Source of the DNA: Actinomycetospora sp.
GTDB lineage: Bacteria; Actinomycetota; Actinomycetes; Mycobacteriales; Pseudonocardiaceae
Reading direction: 5' to 3'
Assembly: GCA_029266415.1 (NCBI GenBank)
Contig: JAQSWW010000027.1
Location: 1 to 39,194 of the forward strand
DNA: 39,194 bases
Shown here: positions 1 through 9,017 of the stretch, one piece after another
Layout of the letters: each line of letters begins with the position of its first letter
Numbering within the stretch: the stretch's first letter is position 1
Position numbers and translations under genes: made by a program
Notes under the pieces: model-generated
Database searches by the model: none
The model's input: only the letters and a program-made list of their open reading frames with translations
What the model was told of the DNA's origin: nothing

Positions 1-938
1 ACCTCGACCTCCACGTTGTCGCCCTTGCGGGCGAAGATCGGGGAGCTCTCGACGTGCACGACGACGAACAGGTCGCCGGGCGGGCCGCCGCGACTGCCGG
101 GCTGCCCCTGACCGGCGAGGCGGATGCGCTGGCCGTCGTCGACGCCCGGCGGGATCCGCACGGTGAGGGTGCGCGAGCGGGTGCTCACGCCGTCACCACC
201 GCACTCGGGGCACGGCTCGTCGACGATCGACCCGGTGCCCGAGCAGTCGCGGCACGGCTCGCTGAACGCGAACGCGCCCTGGCTGCGCGAGACCACACCG
301 GCGCCGCCGCAGGTCAGACACGTGCGGGGGCTGGTGCCGGGCTTAGCGCCGTTGCCACCGCAGTTCGTGCAGCGCGTCGGCGAGGCCAGGCGCAGCGGCA
401 GGGTGGTGCCGCCGACCGCCTCGGCGAAGTCGATGCGCACGTCTGTCTCGACGTCCGCACCGCGCTGCTCGCGGGGACGGGTGCCGCCCATGCCGGGCGT
501 CGGCCCGGTGGTGGTGCCGGCACCGCCGCCGAACAGCCCGCCGAGCAGGTCGCCGAGACCGCCCGCACCGGGCTGGCCCGCGCGGGTGCCCCCGCCGCCG
601 AAGAGGTCGCCGACGTCGAAGCCGCCGGAGAACCCGGTGCCGCCGGCGCCCGCCCCGGCACCGGCGCCACGGCCGCCGCCGAACCCGCCGAAGCGCCCGC
701 CCGAGAACATCGTGCGCGCCTCGTCGTACTGCTGGCGCTTCTCCGGGTCGGAGAGCACGCCGTAGGCCTCGCCCGCCGCCTTGAAGCGCGCCTCGGCCTT
801 CGCGTTACCGGGCTTCGCGTCGGGGTGGTTCTCCCGCGCGATCTTGCGGTAGGCCTTCTTGACGTCGTCGGCGGAGGCGTCCTTGGCCACACCCAGCTCG
901 CGGTAGTAGTCCTTCTCGACCCAGTCACGGGCGCTCAT
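1..938 (-). CDS. dnaJ: Chaperone protein DnaJ (partial, C-terminus beyond window)
   Basis: Hsp40 co-chaperone that delivers unfolded clients to DnaK and stimulates its ATPase in the cytoplasm. The visible 312 codons show an N-terminal J domain with the HPD motif at about residue 38, a long Gly/Phe-rich linker, and a zinc-binding region with four CxxCxGxG-type repeats (CTNCGGNG, CLTCGGAG, CRDCSGTG, CPECGGDG), followed by the start of the C-terminal substrate-binding domain. This is the type I DnaJ architecture. The ATG at 938 is preceded by AAGGAG about 11 nt upstream. It is the third gene of dnaK-grpE-dnaJ, 53 nt after grpE. In related actinobacteria hspR follows dnaJ; that position lies outside the window. 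The identification is secure. Confidence 0.97.
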   Translation of the reverse strand, partial: MSARDWVEKDYYRELGVAKDASADDVKKAYRKIARENHPDAKPGNAKAEARFKAAGEAYGVLSDPEKRQQYDEARTMFSGGRFGGFGGGRGAGAGAGAGGTGFSGGFDVGDLFGGGGTRAGQPGAGGLGDLLGGLFGGGAGTTTGPTPGMGGTRPREQRGADVETDVRIDFAEAVGGTTLPLRLASPTRCTNCGGNGAKPGTSPRTCLTCGGAGVVSRSQGAFAFSEPCRDCSGTGSIVDEPCPECGGDGVSTRSRTLTVRIPPGVDDGQRIRLAGQGQPGSRGGPPGDLFVVVHVESSPIFARKGDNVEVE

Positions 939-991
939 CGGCGGGACTGCTCCTTCCGCGGGTAGGGGGTGGGGTCAGGTGACGGTAGGCC

Positions 992-1747
992 TCAGGAGGT
1001 ACCGGCGTCCGCCGTCTGCGACGGCTCGGGACCGGCGGCGGGGGCACTGCCGTCGGAGTCGGTGACGCCGACCATGGCGGCGCGCAGCACGCGGTCGCCG
1101 AAGCGGTAGCCGCGGCGCATGACCGTGGTGACGGTCGGGCCCGCGGCGTCGGGCGACGTCTCGTGCGCGACGGCCTCGTGCACCGACGGGTCGAACGCGT
1201 CGCCCTCGGCCCCGAACGGGGTGAGCCCGGCGCGCTGCAGCGTCTCGGTGAGCCGGTCGGCGACGACCTTGAACGGACCGGTCAGGTCGCCGTGGCGCTG
1301 GGCGCGCTCGACGTCGTCGAGCACGGTGAGCAGCTCGCCGGCGACCGCGGCCTTGGCGGCGGCCACCGTCGACTCGCGCTCGCGCTCGGTGCGCCGGCGG
1401 TAGTTGGTGAACTCGGCCGACACACGCTGCAGGTCGGCGGTGCGCTCGGCGAGCTCGGCGCGGACGCGCTCGAGCTCGGGGTCGACGCCCGGAGCGGACG
1501 CGGCGCCCGCGTCGGGGCCCACGTCCGTGGCCGCGCCGGTGGCCGCCGACGCGTCGGCGGCCGCGGAGGCCGCCTGCGCCTCGCCCTGCAGACCCTCGAG
1601 GCCCCCGGGCGCGCGGGTCGCGGCCCCGTCGGCGCTGTCCGTGGCCGCGTCGCCCTGCGCGGTGCCGGGGGGCGCGTCCTGGCCGGAGGTGGGCACGCCG
1701 CCGACGCTGGAGTCGGTGGTGTCCTGCCCGACGACCGGATCCTGCAC
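992..1747 (-). CDS. grpE: Nucleotide exchange factor GrpE
   Basis: GrpE releases ADP from DnaK and so resets the chaperone cycle. The predicted 251-residue protein has an Ala/Gly/Asp-rich disordered N-terminus of about 90 residues. A long coiled-coil helix follows (from PELERVRAELAERT through FTNYRRRTERE), then the compact beta domain with FDPSVHEAVAHE and the MRRGYRFGDRVLRAAMV signature. I chose the GTG at 1747 because GAGGAGG lies 5-6 nt upstream; longer in-frame starts would read into a GC-rich hairpin region with no family similarity. It lies between dnaK and dnaJ on the same strand and is expected to be co-transcribed with them under HspR control. Confidence 0.95.
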   Translation of the reverse strand: MQDPVVGQDTTDSSVGGVPTSGQDAPPGTAQGDAATDSADGAATRAPGGLEGLQGEAQAASAAADASAATGAATDVGPDAGAASAPGVDPELERVRAELAERTADLQRVSAEFTNYRRRTERERESTVAAAKAAVAGELLTVLDDVERAQRHGDLTGPFKVVADRLTETLQRAGLTPFGAEGDAFDPSVHEAVAHETSPDAAGPTVTTVMRRGYRFGDRVLRAAMVGVTDSDGSAPAAGPEPSQTADAGTS

Positions 1748-1764
1748 TGTGACCTCCTCGGGAG

Positions 1765-1793
1765 GACCGGTCCCACCCGCGGCGGGACCGGTC
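1765..1793 (-). other. Hairpin immediately upstream of the grpE ribosome binding site
   Basis: GACCGGTCCC (1765-1774) and GGGACCGGTC (1784-1793) form a perfect 10-bp stem with a 9-nt loop, ending a few nt before the grpE Shine-Dalgarno. It could modulate grpE translation or protect a processed mRNA end. The structure is read directly from the sequence; the role is inference. Confidence 0.6.
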
Positions 1794-1816
1794 TGACGTG
1801 ATGTGGTCGAGCGGTG

Positions 1817-1854
1817 CCGGCGGGGCCACCGGGCGCGCCCGGTGGCCCCGCCGG
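1817..1854 (-). terminator. 38-bp perfect palindrome just after dnaK
   Basis: Positions 1817-1854 form an uninterrupted inverted repeat (left arm begins CCGGCGGGGCCACC, centre GGGCGCGCCC) starting 6 nt downstream of the dnaK stop. There is no T-run. It may be a partial terminator or mRNA-processing/stabilising hairpin that makes dnaK more abundant than grpE and dnaJ from one transcript. Confidence 0.6.
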
Positions 1855-1860
1855 TGGGGG

Positions 1861-3717
<1,857 letters not shown>

Positions 3718-3743
3718 GCTGAGGTCTCCTCTCGAGACTTTCC

Positions 3744-3764
3744 TATGAGTGCTCTGCGCTCAAG
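3744..3764 (-). promoter_or_regulatory. HAIR element (HspR operator) overlapping the dnaK promoter
   Basis: On the minus strand the site reads CTTGAGC-N7-ACTCATA, matching the actinobacterial HspR inverted repeat consensus CTTGAGT-N7-ACTCAAG at 11 of 14 arm positions. It lies at or just downstream of the proposed -10, where a bound repressor would block dnaK transcription. HspR repression of dnaK through HAIR is established for Streptomyces and mycobacteria; its use here is inferred. Confidence 0.8.
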
Positions 3765-3790
3765 TATGGCCCGAACCCGCGAGATCGCAA
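3763..3790 (-). promoter_or_regulatory. Likely sigma-70-type promoter of dnaK-grpE-dnaJ
   Basis: Minus-strand TTGCGA (3785-3790) and CATACT (3763-3768), with a 16-nt spacer, form a reasonable -35/-10 pair about 46 nt before the dnaK start. The -10 abuts the HAIR element. Confidence 0.5.
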
Positions 3791-3797
3791 ACCCAGA

Positions 3798-3818
3798 CCT
3801 GAGCCGAAGCTGCTCAAC
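3798..3818 (-). promoter_or_regulatory. Second HAIR-like element upstream of dnaK
   Basis: Minus strand reads GTTGAGC-N7-GCTCAGG, a weaker match to the HspR inverted repeat with the same 7-nt spacer, 54 bp upstream of the first. Two sites could allow cooperative HspR binding flanking the promoter. Confidence 0.6.
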
Positions 3819-3908
3819 TATGTCACACCCACCAACGGAGGGTGCCACGGACTTGTTCCCGACACGCTCAACTCCGGCGAAGTCTTTCCGACGGCCGCGG
3901 TCGTCGAC

Positions 3909-3955
3909 GCAGCGAACGCGCCGTTCGCCGCTTCTACGCGCACGAACTCCCCGTT
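3909..3955. repeat. Dispersed 47-bp palindromic element, copy A
   Basis: This stretch aligns without gaps to 16778-16824 with about 6 mismatches in 47. Both copies start GCAGCGAAC and end GAACTCCCCGTT. Copy A contains the stem GCGAAC-GCGCC-GTTCGC and a degenerate second stem around CGAACTCCCCGTT. It sits 10 nt beyond the stop codon of the epimerase at 3966 and may form its 3' hairpin. Confidence 0.75.
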
Positions 3956-3965
3956 GATCGACGGC

Positions 3966-4880
3966 TCACGCACGTCCGACGAGGTCGACGATCGCGCCGG
4001 CGAGCTCGGGGTGACGGAAGTCGTACCCGAGCTCGAGGGGGCGGCGGGGGACCATGCGCTGGCTGGTCAGGAGCATCTCGGCGGCGGGGCCGAGGCGTCG
4101 GCGGACCACCTCGGCGGGCTCGACGGCGTCGCACGAGGTCCCGGCGGAGTCGGCGAGCTGCGCCGCCAGCTCGCGGTGCCGGACCGGGTGGGGCGCGACG
4201 ACGTGCACGACGCCGCGGTACCGCGGTTTCTCGAGCGCCTCGACGAGCAGCCCGACGACGTCGTCCACGTGGACCCACGGCACCCACTGCTCGCCGGAGC
4301 CGAGGACGGCGCCGCGCCCCTCGACGAACGGGCGACGGAAGAAGTCGAGGGCACCGTGGTCGGGGCCCAGCACCACGCCGATCCGGGCGACGACCACGCG
4401 GATCGCGGGGTCGGTGTCCCGGGCCGCCTCCTCCCAGTCGGCGTACACGTCGCCGAGGACGAGGTCGCGGGACGCCGGGGTGTCGTCGGGCAGCTCGGCG
4501 TCCCCCGCGTCACCGCACACCGTGAAGCCGCTGGCGCTGACGAGCACCCCCGGACGTTCCTGGCACGCGAGTGCCCGCGCCACGCGGCGGGTGATGTCGA
4601 CGCGGCTGCGGCGCATCGTCTCCACGTACTCCGGCGTCCAGCGCTGCTCGAACACGTTGCGCCCGGCGAGGTTGACGACGGCGCCGGCCGCGATGACCGC
4701 GTCCTCCAGGTCGTCCTCGAGCCCGACCCAGCTCCACTCCGGACGACGGGCGCGCGCCACGTCCGGGTCCCGCGAGACGCCGACGACCTCGCGGCCACGC
4801 GCGTGGAGCGCGGCACCGACACGGTCGCCGATCCATCCGTGGGCACCCGTGACGACGACGCGGGCGGCGGGTGGAGGCAT
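3966..4880 (-). CDS. TIGR01777-type NAD(P)-dependent epimerase/SDR protein
   Basis: Extended short-chain dehydrogenase/reductase of the YfcH/SDR39U1 group (about 300 residues; 304 here). The N-terminus has the nucleotide-binding motif VVVTGAHGWIGDRV (GxxGxxG). The family signature NLAGRNVFEQRWTPEY followed by MRRSRVDITRRVARAL is clear, and the C-terminal region with RRPLELGYDFRHPEL is typical. The substrate of the family is unknown; annotations as a cell-division inhibitor are historical and unsupported. I preferred the ATG at 4880; a GTG two codons upstream is equally possible and neither has a strong ribosome binding site. It follows the VOC gene by about 16 nt on the same strand, so the two are probably co-transcribed. 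Confidence 0.88.
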   Translation of the reverse strand: MPPPAARVVVTGAHGWIGDRVGAALHARGREVVGVSRDPDVARARRPEWSWVGLEDDLEDAVIAAGAVVNLAGRNVFEQRWTPEYVETMRRSRVDITRRVARALACQERPGVLVSASGFTVCGDAGDAELPDDTPASRDLVLGDVYADWEEAARDTDPAIRVVVARIGVVLGPDHGALDFFRRPFVEGRGAVLGSGEQWVPWVHVDDVVGLLVEALEKPRYRGVVHVVAPHPVRHRELAAQLADSAGTSCDAVEPAEVVRRRLGPAAEMLLTSQRMVPRRPLELGYDFRHPELAGAIVDLVGRA

Positions 4881-4896
4881 GGTCACGCGACCGTCG

Positions 4897-5310
4897 TCAG
4901 TGGGGCCACCGCTGGGTGCTCAGCACCAGCCGGTAGCCGTCCGGGTCCTCGACGGTGACGCCCCACTCGTCCCAGTACGGGTCGCGCGCGTCGACACGGC
5001 GCCCACCCGCCTCGACCAACCGCTCGACCAGGTCGTCGGGCACGTCGTCGCCCAGGTACAGCACCAGGAGGTCGTCGACCGTCGGGTGCGGCGCCGTGCC
5101 GTGGCCGACGATCTCGAGGTGCCAACCCGCCTCGGCCCAGCCGAGCATCACGATCCCCGGCGGCGGCACGTCGGGCGGCGCGACCCGCATCAGCACGGCC
5201 AACCCCAGACCCGCCGTGTAGAAGTGCTCGGTGGCGGCCAGATCGGCGCTCGGTCGCGCGATCCGCACGTGGGTGCGGGGACCGGCAGTCGTCGCGGGCA
5301 CGGCACGCAT
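4897..5310 (-). CDS. VOC (glyoxalase/bleomycin-resistance fold) family protein
   Basis: A 137-residue single VOC-fold protein with two beta-alpha-beta-beta-beta halves: the first begins HVRIARPSADLAATEHFYTA and the second ends with VEDPDGYRLVL, the classic C-terminal strand pair. Such proteins bind a divalent metal or small ligand and include isomerases, dioxygenases and drug-binding proteins; the substrate cannot be told from sequence. The ATG at 5310 is preceded by GGGAGAAGG. It lies 35 nt downstream of the T4SS hydrolase gene and 16 nt upstream of the epimerase, all on the minus strand, so readthrough from the secretion operon is possible. Confidence 0.85.
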   Translation of the reverse strand: MRAVPATTAGPRTHVRIARPSADLAATEHFYTAGLGLAVLMRVAPPDVPPPGIVMLGWAEAGWHLEIVGHGTAPHPTVDDLLVLYLGDDVPDDLVERLVEAGGRRVDARDPYWDEWGVTVEDPDGYRLVLSTQRWPH

Positions 5311-5345
5311 CCTTCTCCCACCGCACGGAGCTGTCGACGGTGCGA

Positions 5346-6419
5346 TCAGGCGCGCTCGGACCCGGTCCCCGGACGGGTCGCCAGCGCCACGAGCTCGTCC
5401 TCGTCCCACCGCACGGCGCGGATGCCCAGCGGTACGCCGCTCTGCTGGGCCTCCATCATCTGCCCGTTGCCCAGGTACATCGCGACGTGGTGGATGGTGT
5501 CGGGGTCGGACTCTTCGTAGGCCCAGAACAGCAGGTCCCCGGGCTGCGCCTGCTCGACCGGGACGTGCGCGCCCGCGTGGTACTGGTCGCGCGAGACCCG
5601 GGGCAGCACGATCCCCGCGCGCTGGTAGGCGCGCAGCATCAGCCCCGAGCAGTCGTAGCTACCCGGTCCCGTGGCCCCCCAGACGTAGGGCTTGCCGGTC
5701 TCGGCCGTCGCGAACTCGATGGCCGTGCGCGCCACGCCCGGCGGCAGCGCGGCCGCGGGCCCCGGCCCGGCCTCGGCCGCGGGGACGCACTCCTGGATCG
5801 CCCCGGCGACCCCGGCGAGGTCGGTGACGAGGCTGTTCGCCAGCGACTCCCACTTGGCGTAGGCGTCGGGGAACGCGGAGCGCTGCACGACCTGCGCGGC
5901 GCGCGTGACCGGCATCGTCTCCCAGTCCGGCACCGTGAGCAGCCGCTCGAAGAACGTGCGGGTCGCGTAGACGGGGTCGCGGACCTCCTCGGGGCTGCCC
6001 CACCCCTGGCTCGGGCGCTGCTGGAACACGCCGAGCGAGTCGTGGTCCACCGCGACGTCCATGCCGACGGTGCCCATCTGGGACTCCTGCATGGCCGTGG
6101 CCAGCGCGACGACCCACCCGCGCGGCGGGATCGCCATGCCCTTGGCCACGCCGATGATCGTGGCCGCGGTCTGGCGCTGCACCGGGTCGAGCTCGGCGGA
6201 GGTCTTGGGGGCGTCGGCCGACAGCTCCCCGCCCACCCCGCCGGTGCCCGCCTCGCAGGTCGTGCCCTCCTCCGCCGCCTCGTCGCCGCCGGTCACGAAC
6301 TGCCCGACGACGAGCAGGCCCGCCGCCAGCACGACGACGAGGAACCCGGCGAGCGCCGCCACGGGCAGCAGCAGCCGCAGGATCCGGAAGCCGGGGGGCA
6401 GGCGCGGCGGGGGGATCAC
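5346..6419 (-). CDS. Membrane-anchored lytic transglycosylase-like / NlpC-P60 (C40) cell-wall hydrolase, TcpG-like
   Basis: Peptidoglycan hydrolase expected to open the wall for the secretion apparatus. The 357-residue protein has an uncleaved N-terminal anchor at about residues 12-38 (FRILRLLLPVAALAGFLVVV). A lysozyme/SLT-like domain follows with a putative catalytic Glu112 in ATAMQESQMG and the DHDSLGVFQQRPSQGWG signature, then a C-terminal NlpC/P60 domain with Cys257 in YDCSGLMLRAY and the His motif IHHVAMYLGNG. This two-domain layout is typical of hydrolases in Gram-positive conjugation clusters (TcpG, VirB1-like). The GTG at 6419 has a GAGGGG sequence upstream and lies 11 nt after the VirB8-like gene, making it the last member of the six-gene operon. 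Confidence 0.9.
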   Translation of the reverse strand: MIPPPRLPPGFRILRLLLPVAALAGFLVVVLAAGLLVVGQFVTGGDEAAEEGTTCEAGTGGVGGELSADAPKTSAELDPVQRQTAATIIGVAKGMAIPPRGWVVALATAMQESQMGTVGMDVAVDHDSLGVFQQRPSQGWGSPEEVRDPVYATRTFFERLLTVPDWETMPVTRAAQVVQRSAFPDAYAKWESLANSLVTDLAGVAGAIQECVPAAEAGPGPAAALPPGVARTAIEFATAETGKPYVWGATGPGSYDCSGLMLRAYQRAGIVLPRVSRDQYHAGAHVPVEQAQPGDLLFWAYEESDPDTIHHVAMYLGNGQMMEAQQSGVPLGIRAVRWDEDELVALATRPGTGSERA

Positions 6420-6430
6420 GCGGCCACCCC

Positions 6431-7006
6431 TCAGGAGGCCCGGTCGTAGCCGGAGACGCGCCAGTCCCCCGGCCCGACCTGCACGAGCAGCAGTTCCAGG
6501 CGCACCGCGTCGGTGGGGACCTGGACGCGCACGGCCTCGGGGCGCACCTCGACGGGCACCGCCGGGCCGGTGACGGCGTTGCCGGGCACGTTCGCGGGGT
6601 CGACCTCGGCGAGCACGGCCAGGTACTCGTCGGTCGTGTACGGCGCGAGGCCCGCGCTCCACTGCTGCGGCGTGGTGCCGGCCGGGTGCGTCGCCCAGGC
6701 CTGCGTCCAGCGCTCGGCGACGGCGAGGGCCACCGGCGGAGCCTCGGACAGCGGCAGGCTGCGAGGGCGGAGCTCGGTCACCGGCGCCGGGCCCCGGGCG
6801 GCGCTGCCGGGCGCGGCGGTCGGGGCGGGCCGGAGGGCGCGTCCCCCGGATCCCTGGTCCCCCACCGCGCCACCGAGGTACGAGAGCCCGACGACGACCG
6901 CCACGGCGACGGCGAGCACCACGAACAGGCGCGCCGGGGAGTGCAGCGGCCACTCCCACAGGGCGCGGTAGGCCGCCGCGCGCCCGCGCCTAGTCCGGAT
7001 CGGCAC
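6431..7006 (-). CDS. Single-pass membrane protein, probable VirB8/TcpC-like T4SS component
   Basis: A 191-residue protein with a basic cytoplasmic N-terminus, one transmembrane helix at about residues 27-46 (LFVVLAVAVAVVVGLSYLGG), a proline/alanine linker, and an extracytoplasmic domain of about 120 residues ending VGPGDWRVSGYDRAS. Topology, size and operon position match VirB8/TcpC, whose outer domain has an NTF2-like fold; terminal W-x-V strands are common in that fold. No diagnostic motif proves it, so the assignment is context plus topology. The GTG at 7006 has GAGGGAGG upstream and overlaps the trbL-like gene by 17 nt, implying translational coupling. Confidence 0.65.
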   Translation of the reverse strand: MPIRTRRGRAAAYRALWEWPLHSPARLFVVLAVAVAVVVGLSYLGGAVGDQGSGGRALRPAPTAAPGSAARGPAPVTELRPRSLPLSEAPPVALAVAERWTQAWATHPAGTTPQQWSAGLAPYTTDEYLAVLAEVDPANVPGNAVTGPAVPVEVRPEAVRVQVPTDAVRLELLLVQVGPGDWRVSGYDRAS

Positions 7007-8870
7007 GCGCGCCTCCCTCGCCGGCCGGCCCCGACCGCCCGGTGGTCCGGCGGCCGGAGAGGCCCGACGACCCGGCACCGATCGGCCGGCTGGGGCGGTA
7101 GATCCGGTACACCGGCGCGCCGTCGACCAGCTCGGCGCGCACGGGGCGTCCCGGGCCGGACACGCCGCTCCCGGCGGCCGCGACACCGCGGTACAGGCTG
7201 CGGTCGGCGTCGGTCACCTGGGCGCGGGCCGGGGTGGCGTCGCGGTCACCGCGCCGCGTGCCACTGGGAACGGCCCCGCCCGGCGGCAGCGCGCGGCGGG
7301 CCTCGTCGCGTGCGGCGAGCGCGGCGGCGGGGTCGGCCGCGTGGGTGGCCGCCGCGCCCACCCGCTCGCTGTCGACCCGCACGGGACCGGCCGCGGCGGC
7401 CGCGCCCGCGCTGCTCGGGGTGGGCGTCGCGTCGGTGCGCGACGGGGTGCTGCCCTCGGGACGCCAGCCCTCGCCCCCGTTCGCCCCCGCCGTGCGGCGC
7501 TCGGACCACCAGTCGTCCTGGCGCGCCGGGGAGCGCGGCAGGAACCGTGAGAGCGCGCCGCTCCCGGCGGGCGGGAGGAAGCCGCTCATCTGGTCGCGGG
7601 TCAGCGACACCATGGCCGAGAGTCGTCGGAACGGGCGCGCGACAGCCCACAGCACGATCGTCACGACGCCGGTGACGAGCAGCGCGAGCCAGGTGTCGAC
7701 GCCGGACCCGGGCCGGAACAGGGCGATGACCATCAGCGAGTGCAGGCCGGCCATCGCCCCCACGAGCAGGGTGTTCACCAGCGCCGCGCCTCCCACGCGC
7801 AGGGTCGCGGGCAGCACCTCGGGCTTGAGCAGGGCCAGCACGGCGAGCGCCGGGGCCACCATCACGAGCAACCTGATGATCAGCATCGAGACGAGGATCA
7901 GCAGCTTGCTCATCAGCTGGAACAGCCCGATGCACACGGCCTGGATCAGCGCGAGCATCCCGGCGCCGGTGCGCGAGCCCTGCCGGCCCTGGAAGTAGCT
8001 GTACCGGTCGCCCGCCCGGTCGGCGACGCTCGTGTACTGCTGCTTCTTGGCGTCCGCCTGGGCCTGGCCGTCCTGCCCGTCGGCCACCTCCTGCTTGGTG
8101 AACGTCTGCGCCCGCAGCAGCTCGCGGCCCATGTCCCGCGCCTGCGGCACCTCCGCGGAGCCGAACTGCCCGCGCAGCCAGTTGTTGTAGACGATCTGGT
8201 CGGTGAGCACGGTGGGCAGCGTGTTGGCGTCGCCCACGCCGACCTGGCCCAGGAAGCCGCGCTGCATCGCGGTCACGCCGTCGAGCAGGACGCCGTCGAG
8301 CATGCTCGACCACCGCACCGGCGCCGCGTAGGCCGACGCCGCGATCGCCAGCGCGATCACCGCGATCCCCGCCCGCTGGGCCTGGCGCGAGAGGTCGCCG
8401 CGCATCGCGAGCACCAGCAGGATCACCGCCAGCACGATCAGCGCGAGCCCGACCCAGGTGCTGAACACGGCGGTGTACATCGCCTGGGTGCCCGCCTGCA
8501 CGACGCCGTCGAGCGGCTGCAGCAGCCCCGACCCGCGCTCGATGAGGTAGTGCGACCAGTTGACGCCGCCCACCACGAGCTTGGCGATGTTGAAGAACTG
8601 GTTGCCCAGCCAGGTGTCGGTCGCGGCCGCCGGGTCGCGGGCGCCGCCCGGACCGCAGCCGAGGTCGTAGGTCCACCAGACCTGCCCGGCGTAGCCGACC
8701 TCGGCGTAGACGCTGCCCGGCGCCCCGATCCCGAGCGGGGCGGGGTCGAGCGAGCCGACGAGCCCGGTACCGGGGCGGTCGGGGTCGGGCGCGGCCTTGC
8801 AGTCCAGCGGCGCCGCCGCCGCGGGCAGCCCGACGAGCACGAAGCCCGTGACCAGCGAGGTGACGAGCAT
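6990..8870 (-). CDS. TrbL/VirB6-like polytopic T4SS membrane protein
   Basis: A 626-residue protein proposed to form the inner-membrane channel core. It begins with a Sec-type signal sequence (MLVTSLVTGFVLVGLPAAAA), followed by an exported segment with two cysteines. Several hydrophobic helices follow, among them WVGLALIVLAVILLVLAMRG, a double-length stretch around LILVSMLIIRLLVMVAPALA, and WLALLVTGVVTIVLWAVA. From about residue 427 comes a ~200-residue Pro/Ser/Arg-rich cytoplasmic tail. ATG at 8870 was chosen for its GGAGG and signal peptide. An in-frame GTG at 9017, overlapping the VirB4 stop as GTGA, would add 49 residues including another helix. It lies between VirB4 and the VirB8-like gene. 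Confidence 0.82.
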   Translation of the reverse strand: MLVTSLVTGFVLVGLPAAAAPLDCKAAPDPDRPGTGLVGSLDPAPLGIGAPGSVYAEVGYAGQVWWTYDLGCGPGGARDPAAATDTWLGNQFFNIAKLVVGGVNWSHYLIERGSGLLQPLDGVVQAGTQAMYTAVFSTWVGLALIVLAVILLVLAMRGDLSRQAQRAGIAVIALAIAASAYAAPVRWSSMLDGVLLDGVTAMQRGFLGQVGVGDANTLPTVLTDQIVYNNWLRGQFGSAEVPQARDMGRELLRAQTFTKQEVADGQDGQAQADAKKQQYTSVADRAGDRYSYFQGRQGSRTGAGMLALIQAVCIGLFQLMSKLLILVSMLIIRLLVMVAPALAVLALLKPEVLPATLRVGGAALVNTLLVGAMAGLHSLMVIALFRPGSGVDTWLALLVTGVVTIVLWAVARPFRRLSAMVSLTRDQMSGFLPPAGSGALSRFLPRSPARQDDWWSERRTAGANGGEGWRPEGSTPSRTDATPTPSSAGAAAAAGPVRVDSERVGAAATHAADPAAALAARDEARRALPPGGAVPSGTRRGDRDATPARAQVTDADRSLYRGVAAAGSGVSGPGRPVRAELVDGAPVYRIYRPSRPIGAGSSGLSGRRTTGRSGPAGEGGARADPD

Positions 8871-9017
8871 CGCCGCCCGCCTCCGGGGCTGGGAGCGAGG
8901 GACGCCTCGCCTGCGTGGGACGCCTTCGCTCCCCGGGGCGGGTGACGTGCGGGCGCGCCGCGACCGCCGCCACCCGATGACCAGGGCGGCGGCCAGGACC
9001 ACGGCCGCGAGCGTCAC
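8871..9017 (-). other. In-frame transmembrane leader between VirB4 and trbL-like genes (alternative start or micro-ORF)
   Basis: From GTG 9017, which overlaps the VirB4 stop in a 4-nt GTGA arrangement, translation gives VTLAAVVLAAALVIGW, a membrane helix, then an Arg/Pro-rich stretch with GVPRRR and GVPRSQ repeats, running in frame into the trbL-like signal peptide with no stop. It could be the true N-terminus of the TrbL-like protein or a remnant small membrane protein joined to it. Confidence 0.5.
8891..8933. repeat. Palindrome with internal direct repeats at the 5' end of the trbL-like gene
   Basis: Arms GGGAGCGA (8891-8898) and TCGCTCCC (8926-8933) enclose two copies of GGGACGCCT (8899-8907 and 8917-8925), 18 bp apart. 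The 10-mer CGCCTTCGCT recurs in the palindrome at 16711-16757, suggesting related mobile hairpins. Confidence 0.55.
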
